Below, piece after piece: positions 36,881 to 45,310 of a stretch of DNA of 64,000 bases. The notes beneath the pieces are model-generated. The model made no database searches and had not been told where the DNA came from. It saw nothing but the letters and a program-made list of their open reading frames with translations. Both the position numbers and the translations under genes were made by a program. Every line of letters starts with the position of its first letter. Within the stretch, counting starts at the first letter, position 1. Origin of the DNA: CAWCUU01 sp963798855 (GTDB lineage: Bacteria; Gemmatimonadota; Gemmatimonadetes; Longimicrobiales; RSA9); the NCBI GenBank assembly GCA_963798855.1, contig CAWCUU010000002.1, positions 310,001 through 374,000 of the forward strand, given 5' to 3'.

Positions 36881-38883
36881 ATGAAGTACTCATAGTCCTT
36901 TTCGGTCCGGACCTTTCGCCGCACGCGGAAGATGTGCGCCGGCAGGACGTGCGGGTTCAGCTCGACGAAGTTGCGGGGACCCTGCCAGAGGTAGCGGCCA
37001 TCGCCGAGCAGGTCGTGCACCTGGAACGGCTGGTCGACCTCGAGGCCGAGCTCCGAGAGCGGCAGCTCGACCCAGCCCGCCTGCGGGTGATGAGGATCCA
37101 GGTTCACGATCGTCAGCACGAGATCCTCGCCGCCGTCGTGCTTGGTGTAGCCGATGAGCTGATCGTTGTCGATCCGGTGGAAGCGGAGCGTGTCGTTGCG
37201 GTGGAGCGAGGAATTCTCCCGCCGGACGCGGTTGATGCGCTTGATGAAGTCCCGCGCGTTGCCGACGCGGTCGACGTCCCACTCCCGGATCTGGTACTTC
37301 TCGGAATCCAGGTACTCCTCGCTGCCGGGCTCCCTCGGCACGTGCTCGAGCAGCTCGAACGCGGGACCATAGATGCCGTAGCCCGCGCTCAGCGTCGCGG
37401 CGAGCACGAGGCGGATGAGGAACGCGGGACGGCCGCCCGTCTGCAGGTACTCCGTCAGTATGTCGGGCGTGTTCGGCCAGAAGCTGGGGCGGAAGAACTC
37501 GGCGACCTCCGTCCGCGTCAGCTCGCTCATGTACTGCTCGATCTCCCATTTCGCGTTGCGCCAGGCGAAGTAGGTATACGACTGGCTGAAGCCGAGCTTC
37601 GCGAGCCGGTACATGACCTTGGGCCGCGTGAACGCCTCGGAAAGGAACAGCAGCTCCGGGTGCTCGGCCTTGAGCGAGCCGATGCACCACTCCCAGAACG
37701 GGAACGGCTTCGTGTGGGGATTGTCCACCCGGAAGATCCGTACGCCCTGCTCGACCCAGAATTCGAAGACGCTCTTCAGCTCCTGCCAGAGTTCCGGCCA
37801 GGCCGCGGTCTCGAAGTCGAAGGGGTAGATGTCCTGGTACTTCTTCGGCGGATTCTCCGCATACTGGGTCGTGCCGTCCGGCCGCTTGCGGAACCACTCC
37901 GGGTGTCTTTTCACGTACGGATGGTCCGGCGAAGCCTGGAACGCGATGTCCAGCGCGACCTCAATGCCGTGCTCCTCGCGCGCCGCACGCACCAGGCGCC
38001 GGAAGTCCTTCAACTCGCCGAGCGCCACGTGCACCGCCTTGTGTCCGCCATCCTCCGCCCCGATGGCCCACGGGCTGCCGACATCTTGAGGCCTCGCGCC
38101 GACGACGTTGTTCGGGCCCTTGCGCTTCGTCTTGCCGATCGGATGGATCGGCGGGAGGTAGAGCACATCGAAGCCCATCGCCGCGATGTCGCCCAGCCGG
38201 TGCTCCACGTCGGCGAACGTGCCGTGCCGCCCCCGCTCCGGCGATGCCGAGCGAGGAAAAAGCTCGTACCACGCGCTGAAACGGGCGAGCGGCGGGTCCA
38301 CGACCACGCTCCAGCCGAGGTCGTGCTCCGTCTCGAGCGTCCGATCCGGCCACCGCCCCATCGCGTCCGACAGCTCCTGGGACAGGGCCAGATCGATCGC
38401 GAGGGGACCGCCATCCTCCAGCGTTCCCGCGATCTCCTCCAGCCGTCGCGCGCCCGCCGCCGAAGCCCGTTCCGCCGCCTCTCGCACGAGCTGCGCGCCA
38501 ATGCGCAGGTCCAGCGCAACGTCCTGCGCCGCCTCGACGCGCTTGAACATGTCCCGGCGCCACGTCCGGAAGTGGTCCACCCATGCCGCGAGAGCGTAGC
38601 GGTAGCGCCCCAGCGCGTTGACGCGGAAGGAGCCGCGCCAACGGTCGTTGACCAGCTCCTCCATGGGCGCCTCGATCCACTCCGACTCCTCCTCGCGGCG
38701 GTGGCGGAGCAGACAGACGATCGCGTCGTGGCCGTCTGTGAACGCGTCGGCTTCGACCCTGACCTCATCGCCGACGCAACGCTTGATAGGGAACCACCCC
38801 GCGTCCACCGAAGGGCGGACCCCCTCGATCACGACGCGCCGGCGGCCTTCCTCGGGAAGGGACGAGCGGGCTCCGCTGGGCAT
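36877..38883 (-). CDS. glgE: Maltose-1-phosphate alpha-glucan maltosyltransferase
   Basis: 668 residues. GlgE (GH13_3) extends alpha-1,4-glucans with maltosyl units from maltose 1-phosphate, releasing phosphate. An N-terminal domain about 1-180 (RVVIEGVRPSVDAGWFPIKR, then FRTWRRDMFKRVEAAQDVAL) is followed by the barrel: GFDVLYLPPIHPIGKTKRKG, VRIFRVDNPHTKPFPFWEW (nucleophile Asp), LLFLSEAFTRPKVMYRLAKL (acid/base Glu), TYFAWRNAKWEIEQYMSEL. ATG 38883 is preceded by GGAGGTGAG, the strongest ribosome-binding site of the operon, so this is the likely first gene. No glgA or glgC is present, so flux here runs trehalose, maltose, maltose 1-phosphate, glucan. Confidence 0.95.
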   Translation of the reverse strand: MPSGARSSLPEEGRRRVVIEGVRPSVDAGWFPIKRCVGDEVRVEADAFTDGHDAIVCLLRHRREEESEWIEAPMEELVNDRWRGSFRVNALGRYRYALAAWVDHFRTWRRDMFKRVEAAQDVALDLRIGAQLVREAAERASAAGARRLEEIAGTLEDGGPLAIDLALSQELSDAMGRWPDRTLETEHDLGWSVVVDPPLARFSAWYELFPRSASPERGRHGTFADVEHRLGDIAAMGFDVLYLPPIHPIGKTKRKGPNNVVGARPQDVGSPWAIGAEDGGHKAVHVALGELKDFRRLVRAAREEHGIEVALDIAFQASPDHPYVKRHPEWFRKRPDGTTQYAENPPKKYQDIYPFDFETAAWPELWQELKSVFEFWVEQGVRIFRVDNPHTKPFPFWEWCIGSLKAEHPELLFLSEAFTRPKVMYRLAKLGFSQSYTYFAWRNAKWEIEQYMSELTRTEVAEFFRPSFWPNTPDILTEYLQTGGRPAFLIRLVLAATLSAGYGIYGPAFELLEHVPREPGSEEYLDSEKYQIREWDVDRVGNARDFIKRINRVRRENSSLHRNDTLRFHRIDNDQLIGYTKHDGGEDLVLTIVNLDPHHPQAGWVELPLSELGLEVDQPFQVHDLLGDGRYLWQGPRNFVELNPHVLPAHIFRVRRKVRTEKDYEYFI

Positions 38884-38982
38884 CTCACCTCCGGTTGCGG
38901 TAGGTCCGGCCGATCAGGCCCTTTCGGCAGCGCCAATGCAAGACCCTTGCTAAGGAGAGTGAGAAGGCGCCCTCTCCGCCAC

Positions 38983-39055
38983 CCCGCCGCAGGCGCGCCC
39001 GCCGCAGGCGCGCCCGCCGTTCAGGCGCGCCCGCCGCCAGGCGCGCCCGCGCCGC
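38983..39055. repeat. GCAGGCGCGCCC GC-rich tandem repeat
   Basis: Four units of about 15-18 bp containing CAGGCGCGCCCGC overlap the 3' end of ispG (encoding its GGAGAPGGGRA tail) and run into the gap before glgE. A similar unit occurs at 45290-45303 beside another gene end. Confidence 0.65.
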
Positions 39056-40250
39056 CATAGCGGCGCGCAACATACGAATCCAGGATCTCCATGAAATCCC
39101 GCACCAGCCCCTCTCCCTTCAGAGTCGTGAACAGCTCGCCGTCCACGTAGACGGGGGCCTTCGGCTCCTCGAAGGTGCCCGGGAGCGAGATGCCGAGGTT
39201 CGCGTGCTTCGACTCGCCGGGTCCGTTCACGACGCACCCCATCACGGCGACCCTGAGCTCCTCGACGCCGGGATAGCGTGCCCTCCACTCCGGCATCGAC
39301 TCCCGGATGTAGCCCTCAATGTCCTCGGCCATCTGCTGGAAGAACGTGCTTGTCGTCCGGCCGCACCCTGGGCAGGAGGTCACCTGCGGGGTGAACGATC
39401 GCAGCTCGAGCGACTGCAGGATTTGCTGCGCGACACGCACCTCCTCGGCGCGGTCGCCGCCGGGACGCGGGGTGAGCGAGACGCGAATCGTCTCGCCGAT
39501 GCCGTGCTGCAGCAGGATCGAGAGGCCCGCCGTCGTGGCGACCACCCCCTTCGTTCCCATTCCCGCTTCCGTCAGCCCCAGGTGCAGCGGGTAATCACAG
39601 CGCGCGGCCAGGTCGGTGTAGACGTCGACCAGGTCCTGAACGCCGCTGACCTTGGCGCTGAGCAGGATTCGATCGTGCGGCAACCCCGTCTGCTCGGCCA
39701 GCTCCGCCGAGCGCAATGCGCTCTGGATCATCGCTTCGATCATCACCGCCTTCGAGTCCGTCGGCTCGGCCGCACGCGCGTTCTCGTCCATCAGCTCGGT
39801 GAGCAGCTGCTGGTCGAGCGAGCCCCAGTTTACGCCGATGCGCACCGGCTTGCCGTTCTCGATCGCGACCCGGACGATCGTGCGGAAGTTCTCGTCGTGC
39901 CGCTTCGCACCGACATTGCCCGGATTGATGCGGTACTTCGCCAGCGCGCGCGCACATTCCGGGTGCCGGGTGAGCAAAAGGTGGCCGTTGTAGTGGAAAT
40001 CGCCGATCACCGGCACGTCGACGCCGGCTTCCGCGAGACGCAGCACGATCTCCGGCACCGCGCGCGCGGCCTCGTCGGTGTTCACGGTGACGCGCACCAG
40101 CTCGCTGCCCGCCAGCGCGAGCTGCGCGACCTGCCGGGCCGTCGCCTCCGCGTCAGCGGTGTCGGTGTTCGTCATGGACTGTACGACGACCGGGTGCTTG
40201 CTCCCGATCGCGACGTCGCCGACCATGACCGTGGGAGTCTTCCGTCTCAT
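39021..40250 (-). CDS. ispG: 4-hydroxy-3-methylbut-2-enyl diphosphate synthase (flavodoxin)
   Basis: 409 residues. IspG/GcpE converts MEcPP to HMBPP in the MEP isoprenoid pathway. N-terminal TIM barrel: VVVQSMTNTDTADAEATARQ, VIGDFHYNGHLLLTRHPECA, KYRINPGNVGAKRHDENFRT, RIGVNWGSLDQQLLTELMDE. The C-terminal 4Fe-4S domain has TSCPGCGRTT (two Cys), VAVMGCVVNGPGESKHANLG (third Cys) and the conserved Glu of GPGE. The length is that of the compact bacterial form, without the insert of plant IspG. The last dozen residues (YGGAGAPGGGRA) come from the GC-rich repeat and differ from family tails. It is a single gene, not part of an obvious MEP operon. Confidence 0.95.
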   Translation of the reverse strand: MRRKTPTVMVGDVAIGSKHPVVVQSMTNTDTADAEATARQVAQLALAGSELVRVTVNTDEAARAVPEIVLRLAEAGVDVPVIGDFHYNGHLLLTRHPECARALAKYRINPGNVGAKRHDENFRTIVRVAIENGKPVRIGVNWGSLDQQLLTELMDENARAAEPTDSKAVMIEAMIQSALRSAELAEQTGLPHDRILLSAKVSGVQDLVDVYTDLAARCDYPLHLGLTEAGMGTKGVVATTAGLSILLQHGIGETIRVSLTPRPGGDRAEEVRVAQQILQSLELRSFTPQVTSCPGCGRTTSTFFQQMAEDIEGYIRESMPEWRARYPGVEELRVAVMGCVVNGPGESKHANLGISLPGTFEEPKAPVYVDGELFTTLKGEGLVRDFMEILDSYVARRYGGAGAPGGGRA

Positions 40251-40305
40251 CGCCAGCCGAGGGGATCAGACAATCGAGTGGATCAGGCTAGTCAGGAAAT
40301 CGGGC

Positions 40306-40923
40306 TCAGGTCGCGGCTGCGGCCGGATGGGCGAGCTCGCGGTCGAGCGTCTCCTCCGTCGCCGTGCGGGCGCCCGCTCGGAGCATTCCGTCCAGCGAGC
40401 GGGCGACATCGCCCGGGTCCGCGTCGATCCCCGCGACCGCGTCCAGCAGCAGCACGACCTCGTAGCCCCGCGCGAGCGCATCCAACACGGAGGCTTGCAC
40501 GCAGTAGTCGGTGGCGAGCCCGCCCACGAACAGCCGCTTCACGCGCGCGCCTCGCAGTCGTCCGCCGAACGTGCGGCCGTCGGTGTCGTGCCCGTCGAAC
40601 GCGGAGTACCCCTCCTCCTCGTACTCCGTGCCCGCCGATATGACGATCGCGTCCGCCGGCAGCTTCAGCGCCGGATGGAACTGTGCGCCAGCGGTGTTCT
40701 GCACGCAGTGCGGCGGCCAGCGACCGCCCCAGTCCCTGAAGTGCTTGCTGACGACCGGGTGCCAGTCGCGCGAGGCGAAGATCGGCAGCCCCTCTCGCGC
40801 GAACCGCGCCGCGTAGCGCCCGAGCACCGCCGCGACGTGGTGCCCTCCCGGCACGGGCAGCGTCCCGCCCGGGCAGAAATCATTCTGCATGTCGACGATC
40901 AACAGCCCATCGCCCTTCGGCAC
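40306..40923 (-). CDS. Isochorismatase-family nicotinamidase-like hydrolase
   Basis: 205 residues from GTG 40923, with AAGGGGG about 4 nt upstream. The fold and most PncA landmarks are present: Asp11 in LLIVDMQNDFCPGG, metal ligands Asp53 and His55 in SRDWHP with His72 in PPHC, and nucleophile Cys141 in GLATDYCVQASVLDA with the preceding cis-peptide region. The catalytic lysine of nicotinamidases (VISKGT) is replaced by Ala97 (VISAGTEYEEEGYSAF), so activity on nicotinamide is uncertain. It may be a paralogue acting on another amide. No NAD-salvage gene lies nearby. Confidence 0.8.
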   Translation of the reverse strand: MPKGDGLLIVDMQNDFCPGGTLPVPGGHHVAAVLGRYAARFAREGLPIFASRDWHPVVSKHFRDWGGRWPPHCVQNTAGAQFHPALKLPADAIVISAGTEYEEEGYSAFDGHDTDGRTFGGRLRGARVKRLFVGGLATDYCVQASVLDALARGYEVVLLLDAVAGIDADPGDVARSLDGMLRAGARTATEETLDRELAHPAAAAT

Positions 40924-41030
40924 ACGACCCCCTTCGCTCCGGTCACTGCTTCCTGGCACTTCCCCTCTCTTCCTCCGCCCTCTCCCTCTTACCCCACTTG
41001 CTCCCCACGATCCCGCCGCTCCTGATCTTC

Positions 41031-41486
41031 TCACTTCACTTCCGCCAACAGTTCCTCCGCGTGCCCTTCCGGCCTCACCTTCTGAAAGACCTTCGCGATC
41101 CGGCCCTGCTCGTCGATCAGGAACGTCGTCCGTTCCACGCCCATGTACTTGCGGCCGTACATGCTCTTCTCCTTCCACACGTCGTACGCCTCGGCGATCG
41201 AATGCTCCGGATCCGCGACCAGCGTGAACGGCAGCTCGTACTTCTGCTTGAACTTGCGGTGCGAGGCGACATCGTCCGGGCTCACGCCGAGCACGGCGAC
41301 GCCTCGCTCCTCGTAGTCCGAGAAGGCGTCGCGGAAGCCGCACGCCTCTTTCGTGCAGCCGGACGTGTCGTCCTTCGGATAGAAGTAGAGCACGACCTTC
41401 CGGCCGCGGTAATCCGAAAGGCTGACCTCGTCGCCCGTATCGGTCCGCGCCGTGAAGTCGGGCGCCATCTCGTTCTCGTTCGGCAT
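41031..41486 (-). CDS. bcp: Thioredoxin-dependent peroxiredoxin, Bcp/PrxQ type
   Basis: 151 residues, the normal PrxQ length. APDFTARTDTGDEVSLSDYR starts the fold. Peroxidatic Cys44 lies in PKDDTSGCTKEACGFRD, with the resolving Cys49 five residues on, the atypical 2-Cys PrxQ arrangement. ERTTFLIDEQGRIAKVF marks the C-terminal part, including the conserved Arg that activates the peroxidatic Cys. It reduces hydroperoxides using thioredoxin. ATG 41486 is chosen; the open frame upstream to 41552 has no similarity to the family. Confidence 0.92.
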   Translation of the reverse strand: MPNENEMAPDFTARTDTGDEVSLSDYRGRKVVLYFYPKDDTSGCTKEACGFRDAFSDYEERGVAVLGVSPDDVASHRKFKQKYELPFTLVADPEHSIAEAYDVWKEKSMYGRKYMGVERTTFLIDEQGRIAKVFQKVRPEGHAEELLAEVK

Positions 41487-41565
41487 CGGCTCTCGTTCGC
41501 TGTGGTCTCCTCTTCCGCCCGGCCGCACGTCCGGGTCGAGCAGGCGGCTCAAGTTGTGCCCGCCG

Positions 41566-42621
41566 CTATTTCCTCGCCACCCCCAGCCCCGGCTCCTCGC
41601 TGAAGCGCAGCGTGCCGTCGGGCTCGAGGCCGGGCCCGTCGAAAGGGTCGTTCTCGAGCAGGGCCGCGCCGTCCAGGTCCGCCCAGTCGACGAGCGGCGC
41701 GAGCTGCACCGCCGCGGCGACGCCGAGCGTCGACTCGACCATACAGCCGAGCATGACGCCGAGCCCGTGCGCGCGGGCGGTGGCGATCATGCGACCCGCC
41801 TCCCGCAGCGAGCCACACTTGGCGAGCTTGATGTTGATCCCGTCCACGCAGCCGACGAGGCGCGGGATGTCGGCGGCGGTGCGGCACGACTCGTCGGCGA
41901 CGATCGGGACGGGTGAACGCTCGCGCACGAGGCGCAGTCCGTCGAGGTCGTCGGGCGGGACCGGCTGCTCGATCAGCTCGACGTCGTACTCGACGAGCAA
42001 CGGCAGGCGCGCGATCGCCTCTTTCGCGGTCCAACCCGTGTTCGCGTCGACGCGCAGGCGGGCGTGTGACGCCTCCTCCCTCACGAGCGCGAGCACCTCC
42101 TCGTCGCGGCCGGTGCCGACCTTCAGCTTCAGGATCGGATAGCCGCTCGCCTCGCTGAGTTTCTCGCGCATGACGTCGGGCTCGTCGATGCCGATCGTGA
42201 AGCTGGATCGCGGAGCGGAAGGCGGATCGAGACCGAGCAGATTCCACAGCGGCGCGCCGAGCCGCTTCGCGTGGAGGTCGTGCAGCGCGGCGGAGACCGC
42301 CGCGCGCGCCGCCGCGTTGTAGCGGATCGCGTGCTCCACGGCGTGTTCCAGTCGCTCCAGCCTCAGCCCGGGCGCGCCGGGGCTGCCGCCGGGACCGCGC
42401 GCCGCGCGCAGAGCCGCCTCAATGCGCGGCAGCACCGCGACCACCGTCTCCGCGGTCTCGCCGTAGTACGGCGTGCTCACGGCGGCCTCGCCCCAGCCCT
42501 CGACGCCATCGTCGTCGATTACCCGCACCATCACGGTGCGACGGACCGGCTCCCCGGCCATGCGCGCAATGTTGAACGCGTGGCGTGTCCGCAGCTCCAG
42601 GACTTCGTGCTCAAGCTTCAC
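41566..42621 (-). CDS. Dipeptide epimerase, enolase superfamily
   Basis: 351 residues from GTG 42621 with AAGGGAG about 5 nt upstream. Muconate-lactonising-type enolase fold: the capping domain is followed by ILKLKVGTG (KxK catalytic pair), RVDANTGW, ELIEQPVPPDDLDGLRLVRE, VADESC (the Asp/Glu/Asp metal ligands) and INIKLAKCGSLREAGRMI (second catalytic Lys). The closing DPFDGPGLEPDG segment is usual in L-Ala-D/L-Glu epimerases. It probably epimerises murein-derived or other dipeptides. It is divergent from the microprotein/transporter pair, with only 48 bp between the starts. Confidence 0.87.
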   Translation of the reverse strand: MKLEHEVLELRTRHAFNIARMAGEPVRRTVMVRVIDDDGVEGWGEAAVSTPYYGETAETVVAVLPRIEAALRAARGPGGSPGAPGLRLERLEHAVEHAIRYNAAARAAVSAALHDLHAKRLGAPLWNLLGLDPPSAPRSSFTIGIDEPDVMREKLSEASGYPILKLKVGTGRDEEVLALVREEASHARLRVDANTGWTAKEAIARLPLLVEYDVELIEQPVPPDDLDGLRLVRERSPVPIVADESCRTAADIPRLVGCVDGINIKLAKCGSLREAGRMIATARAHGLGVMLGCMVESTLGVAAAVQLAPLVDWADLDGAALLENDPFDGPGLEPDGTLRFSEEPGLGVARK

Positions 42622-42631
42622 GGCTGCTCCC

Positions 42632-42660
42632 TTGGCTGAACGTGCTCGGCGCTGCACAAT
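42632..42660 (+). promoter_or_regulatory. Candidate promoter for the microprotein/transporter pair
   Basis: TTGGCT (42632-42637), a 17-base spacer, then CACAAT (42655-42660); each box matches 4 of 6 consensus bases. A start near 42667 would place the ATG at 42670 at or next to the 5' end, giving a leaderless mRNA. No ribosome-binding site is visible before that ATG. Confidence 0.35.
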
Positions 42661-42669
42661 GTATGCGTC

Positions 42670-42783
42670 ATGGAATCGCCCTCCCACCCCCGGCGACTCG
42701 CCGCCATCTTGACCGATGCCCAGCTCTGGGTTCCCGTCATCGTGCTCGCCGCCGGCATCCTCGTGCTGGCCTGGCTCGCGTGA
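42670..42783 (+). CDS. 37-residue single-span membrane microprotein
   Basis: Begins MESPSHPRRLAAIL; the last about 18 residues form a hydrophobic helix (LWVPVIVLAAGILVLAWLA). A charged N-terminus with two Arg before the helix favours N-in topology. Its TGA overlaps the GTG start of the next gene (GTGA), the pattern seen throughout the window for coupled genes, which is the main evidence that it is translated. It could be a small subunit or folding partner of the downstream transporter. I know no named family for it. Confidence 0.6.
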   Translation: MESPSHPRRLAAILTDAQLWVPVIVLAAGILVLAWLA

Positions 42784-44114
42784 GCGCCGAGACGCCGGGC
42801 GGGGGTGCCGCGGCGCAGAGCGCCGACGTCGCTGCCCCACCCACCGGGGAGCGCCGGCGCGCACGCACGCTGCAAGGAGTCGGGCTGCTATCCGGTTTCA
42901 CGGCTGGCGCCTGGCTGGGTGCTGCTGAGGCACCCACGAAGCTCGTCTCGATCGGCGTTTCCCCCGCGGTGATCTCGCTGCTCATGGTCGTCGGCGTGTT
43001 CCTCGCCCGCTGGAGCGTGCCGGCGCTGCTGCAGGGCACGGTCCGAGTCGGCGCGGACATGCGCCGCGCCCCCCACCTCATTGTCTGGGCCGTGCTCGCC
43101 GGCGCGCTCTGGGCCGTCGCGAACACGCTGACCGTCTTCGCGATCCGCGACATCGGGCTCAGCATCGCCTTCCCGCTGTGGAACGCAAACAGCCTCCTCG
43201 GCATCGCCTGGGGCTGGGTCTTCTTCAACGAGCTCAGGGACGCGGGCCCGCGCCGCTGGCTCGGCGTCATCGGCGGCGCGGTCGTCATGTTCATCGGCGG
43301 AACCCTGCTCGCCCTCGCGTCGTCCACGCAAGCTCCCGGCGGGCATGCGCTGCGCGGGGTCATCGCCGCTCTGATGGCCGGCGCGCTGTGGGGCACGATG
43401 TACATCCCGTACCGTAAGGCGTACCTCACGGGGATGAGTCCGCTTTCCTTCATCGCGTTCTTCACGATCGGGGAGGTGGTGACAATGACCGCTCTGGCGC
43501 TCGCGCTGAGCGGCGGCGTCGCCGGCCTCGTCGCCCAGATCCACGCGGCGAAGGATGTGCTGTTCTGGATCCTGCTGGGTGGCTTCGTCTGGGTCGTGGG
43601 CGACCTCTTCCAGCAGTACGCCGCCAAGTACGTCGGCATCAGCCGCGGCATCCCGCTGTCCAACACGAACCAGCTGTGGGGGCTGCTCTGGGGCGTGCTC
43701 GTCTTCGGCGAGCTGCGTGGTGGCGAGCACGGCGCGCTCGGCCGCGTCGTCGCCGGCTCGCTGCTCATGGCAGCGGGCGCCGCCGCGATCGCGTTATCCA
43801 CCGCCGGTCGCGGCGAGCGGCGACGCTGGCGCGAAGCGGCGGAGAGGGAGAGCCGCCGCTACGGCGTGGACCCTGAGTGGACGCTGGCGCGGATGGAAGG
43901 CGAGCCCGAGCCGGGCTCGAGGCGACATCGCCGCTCTCTGCTCGACGTCGTGCTCGTGCTCATCGCCAGCGCCGTCTTCGTGGCCACGGGTCTGCAGGCC
44001 CGAACTCCCAGCCTGCCGCTCCACCCGCTGCCCGCGCTGCTGCTGCTCGCCGCCATGGCCGGCCTGCTGCTCGTGACGGGGCTTGCGCTCTGGCGCGCCA
44101 CTCGCTTCGAGTGA
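42780..44114 (+). CDS. GRP-type (glucose/ribose porter family) transporter
   Basis: 444 residues. After a 35-residue charged N-terminus come ten membrane helices in two five-helix halves, with drug/metabolite-superfamily signatures: AIRDIGLSIAFPLWNANSLL, GIAWGWVFFNELRDAGPRRW in half one and GISRGIPLSNTNQLWGLLWG, VLVFGELRGGE in half two. The FPLWNANSLLGIxWG repeat is typical of the GRP/TMEM144 branch that includes sugar porters. A charged linker and two further C-terminal helices (about 395-440) are extra. GTG 42780 overlaps the microprotein stop. The substrate is likely a sugar, but not provable. Confidence 0.8.
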   Translation: MSAETPGGGAAAQSADVAAPPTGERRRARTLQGVGLLSGFTAGAWLGAAEAPTKLVSIGVSPAVISLLMVVGVFLARWSVPALLQGTVRVGADMRRAPHLIVWAVLAGALWAVANTLTVFAIRDIGLSIAFPLWNANSLLGIAWGWVFFNELRDAGPRRWLGVIGGAVVMFIGGTLLALASSTQAPGGHALRGVIAALMAGALWGTMYIPYRKAYLTGMSPLSFIAFFTIGEVVTMTALALALSGGVAGLVAQIHAAKDVLFWILLGGFVWVVGDLFQQYAAKYVGISRGIPLSNTNQLWGLLWGVLVFGELRGGEHGALGRVVAGSLLMAAGAAAIALSTAGRGERRRWREAAERESRRYGVDPEWTLARMEGEPEPGSRRHRRSLLDVVLVLIASAVFVATGLQARTPSLPLHPLPALLLLAAMAGLLLVTGLALWRATRFE

Positions 44115-44142
44115 CCACGGTCTCCTCGCGTCCGACAGTCCA

Positions 44143-45090
44143 GTGAGCCAGATCGGGACGTCGGTCCCCGGCCACACTACCACCCGCGGACGCGTTATCG
44201 CCGCATTCGCCGCCGTCTACGTAATCTGGGGCTCGACCTACCTCGCGATCCGCTTTGCGATCGAGACGCTGCCGCCCTTCCTCATGGCGGCAGTTCGCTT
44301 CCTCGTCGCCGGCACGCTGCTCTACATCTGGCGCCGCGCGCGCGGGGCGCCTCCTCCGACGCCGAGACAGTGGCGCGCCGCCGCGATCGTCGGCACGCTG
44401 CTCCTGCTCGGCGGAAACGGCGCCGTCGTCTGGGCCGAGCAGTTCGTGCCGTCCGGCATCGCGGCGCTGATCGTCGCCGTGGTGCCGCTCTGGATGGTCC
44501 TGCTGGACTGGCTGGGCCCCCGAGGCGCACGCCCGCCCGGGCTCGTACTGGTCGGGCTCGCCGTCGGCTTCGCCGGCGTCGCCGTGCTCATCGGCCCAGC
44601 CGCGCTGCTCCGCGGCGCCTCGACCAGGGTGAACCCGATCGGCGCAGCCGCCCTCGTGCTCGGCTCCCTCGCCTGGGCTACGGGATCGCTCTACTCACGC
44701 TCCGCACCGCTCCCGCCCGCGCCCCTGCTCGCGACCGGGATGCAGATGCTCTGTGGCGGCGTCGCGCTGCTCATCGCCGGCGTGGTCACGGGAGAGGCGG
44801 CCGCCGTACACGCCTCCGTCATCTCGACCCGCTCCGCCCTCGCCCTCCTGTACCTGATCGTGTTCGGCGCGATCGTCGGCTACAGCGCCTACATCTGGCT
44901 GCTCCGCAACGTCCCCGCAGCGCAGGTCTCGACCTACGCCTACGTCAATCCGGTCGTCGCCGTCCTGCTCGGCTGGGCCCTCGCCGGCGAGACCCTGACC
45001 GCCCGCACTCTCCTGGCCGCCGCGATCATCGTCGCCTCCGTCGCCGTCATAACCGCCGCAAGACCCAGAGCCCGACCCGAGCCGGAATGA
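44143..45090 (+). CDS. EamA-family drug/metabolite transporter
   Basis: 315 residues, ten helices in two EamA repeats. VYVIWGSTYLAIRFAIETLP and PPFLMAAVRFLVAGTLLYIW are the classic EamA/RhaT opening, and VPAAQVSTYAYVNPVVAVLL, GWALAGETLTARTLLAAAII mark the second repeat. This is closest to the YedA-like exporter group. It follows the GRP transporter by 28 bp on the same strand and may be co-transcribed. GTG 44143 is chosen because the first helix starts shortly after; the open frame upstream runs into the previous gene. Confidence 0.87.
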   Translation: MSQIGTSVPGHTTTRGRVIAAFAAVYVIWGSTYLAIRFAIETLPPFLMAAVRFLVAGTLLYIWRRARGAPPPTPRQWRAAAIVGTLLLLGGNGAVVWAEQFVPSGIAALIVAVVPLWMVLLDWLGPRGARPPGLVLVGLAVGFAGVAVLIGPAALLRGASTRVNPIGAAALVLGSLAWATGSLYSRSAPLPPAPLLATGMQMLCGGVALLIAGVVTGEAAAVHASVISTRSALALLYLIVFGAIVGYSAYIWLLRNVPAAQVSTYAYVNPVVAVLLGWALAGETLTARTLLAAAIIVASVAVITAARPRARPEPE

Positions 45091-45092
45091 CC

Positions 45093-45303
45093 CCGCCACG
45101 AAGCAGCGCCCCCCGCCGCGAAGCCGGCGCCCCCGCCGCGAAGCCGGCGGCCCCGCTGCGAAGCAGCGCACCCCGCCGCGAAGCAGCGCACCCCGCCGCG
45201 AAGCGGCGCACCCCGCTGCGAAGCAGCGCCCCGCCGGAGGCGGCGCCCGCGCGTCAGCCGCGCGCCCGGCACCGAAGGCGCCGCGCCCGCCGCCAGGCGC
45301 GCC
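45093..45303. repeat. Tandem CCCCGCCGCGAAGCAGCGCA-like repeats
   Basis: About eight units of 18-20 bp (CCCCG(C/A/T)(C/A)(G/A)CGAAGC(A/C/G)(G)GCGC) fill 45093-45235, followed by divergent CGCC-rich pieces and a GGCGCGCCCGC unit. The array occupies the whole gap between the convergent EamA and outer-membrane genes and may act as a transcription end. No gene is visible in it. Confidence 0.75.
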
Positions 45304-45310
45304 CGCTCGC

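Noticed and set aside
33747..36884. 1045-codon plus-strand frame opposite treS-mak
   Set aside because: Mirror of a real GH13/maltokinase gene; composition (His/Arg/Gln-rich) is typical of antisense frames.
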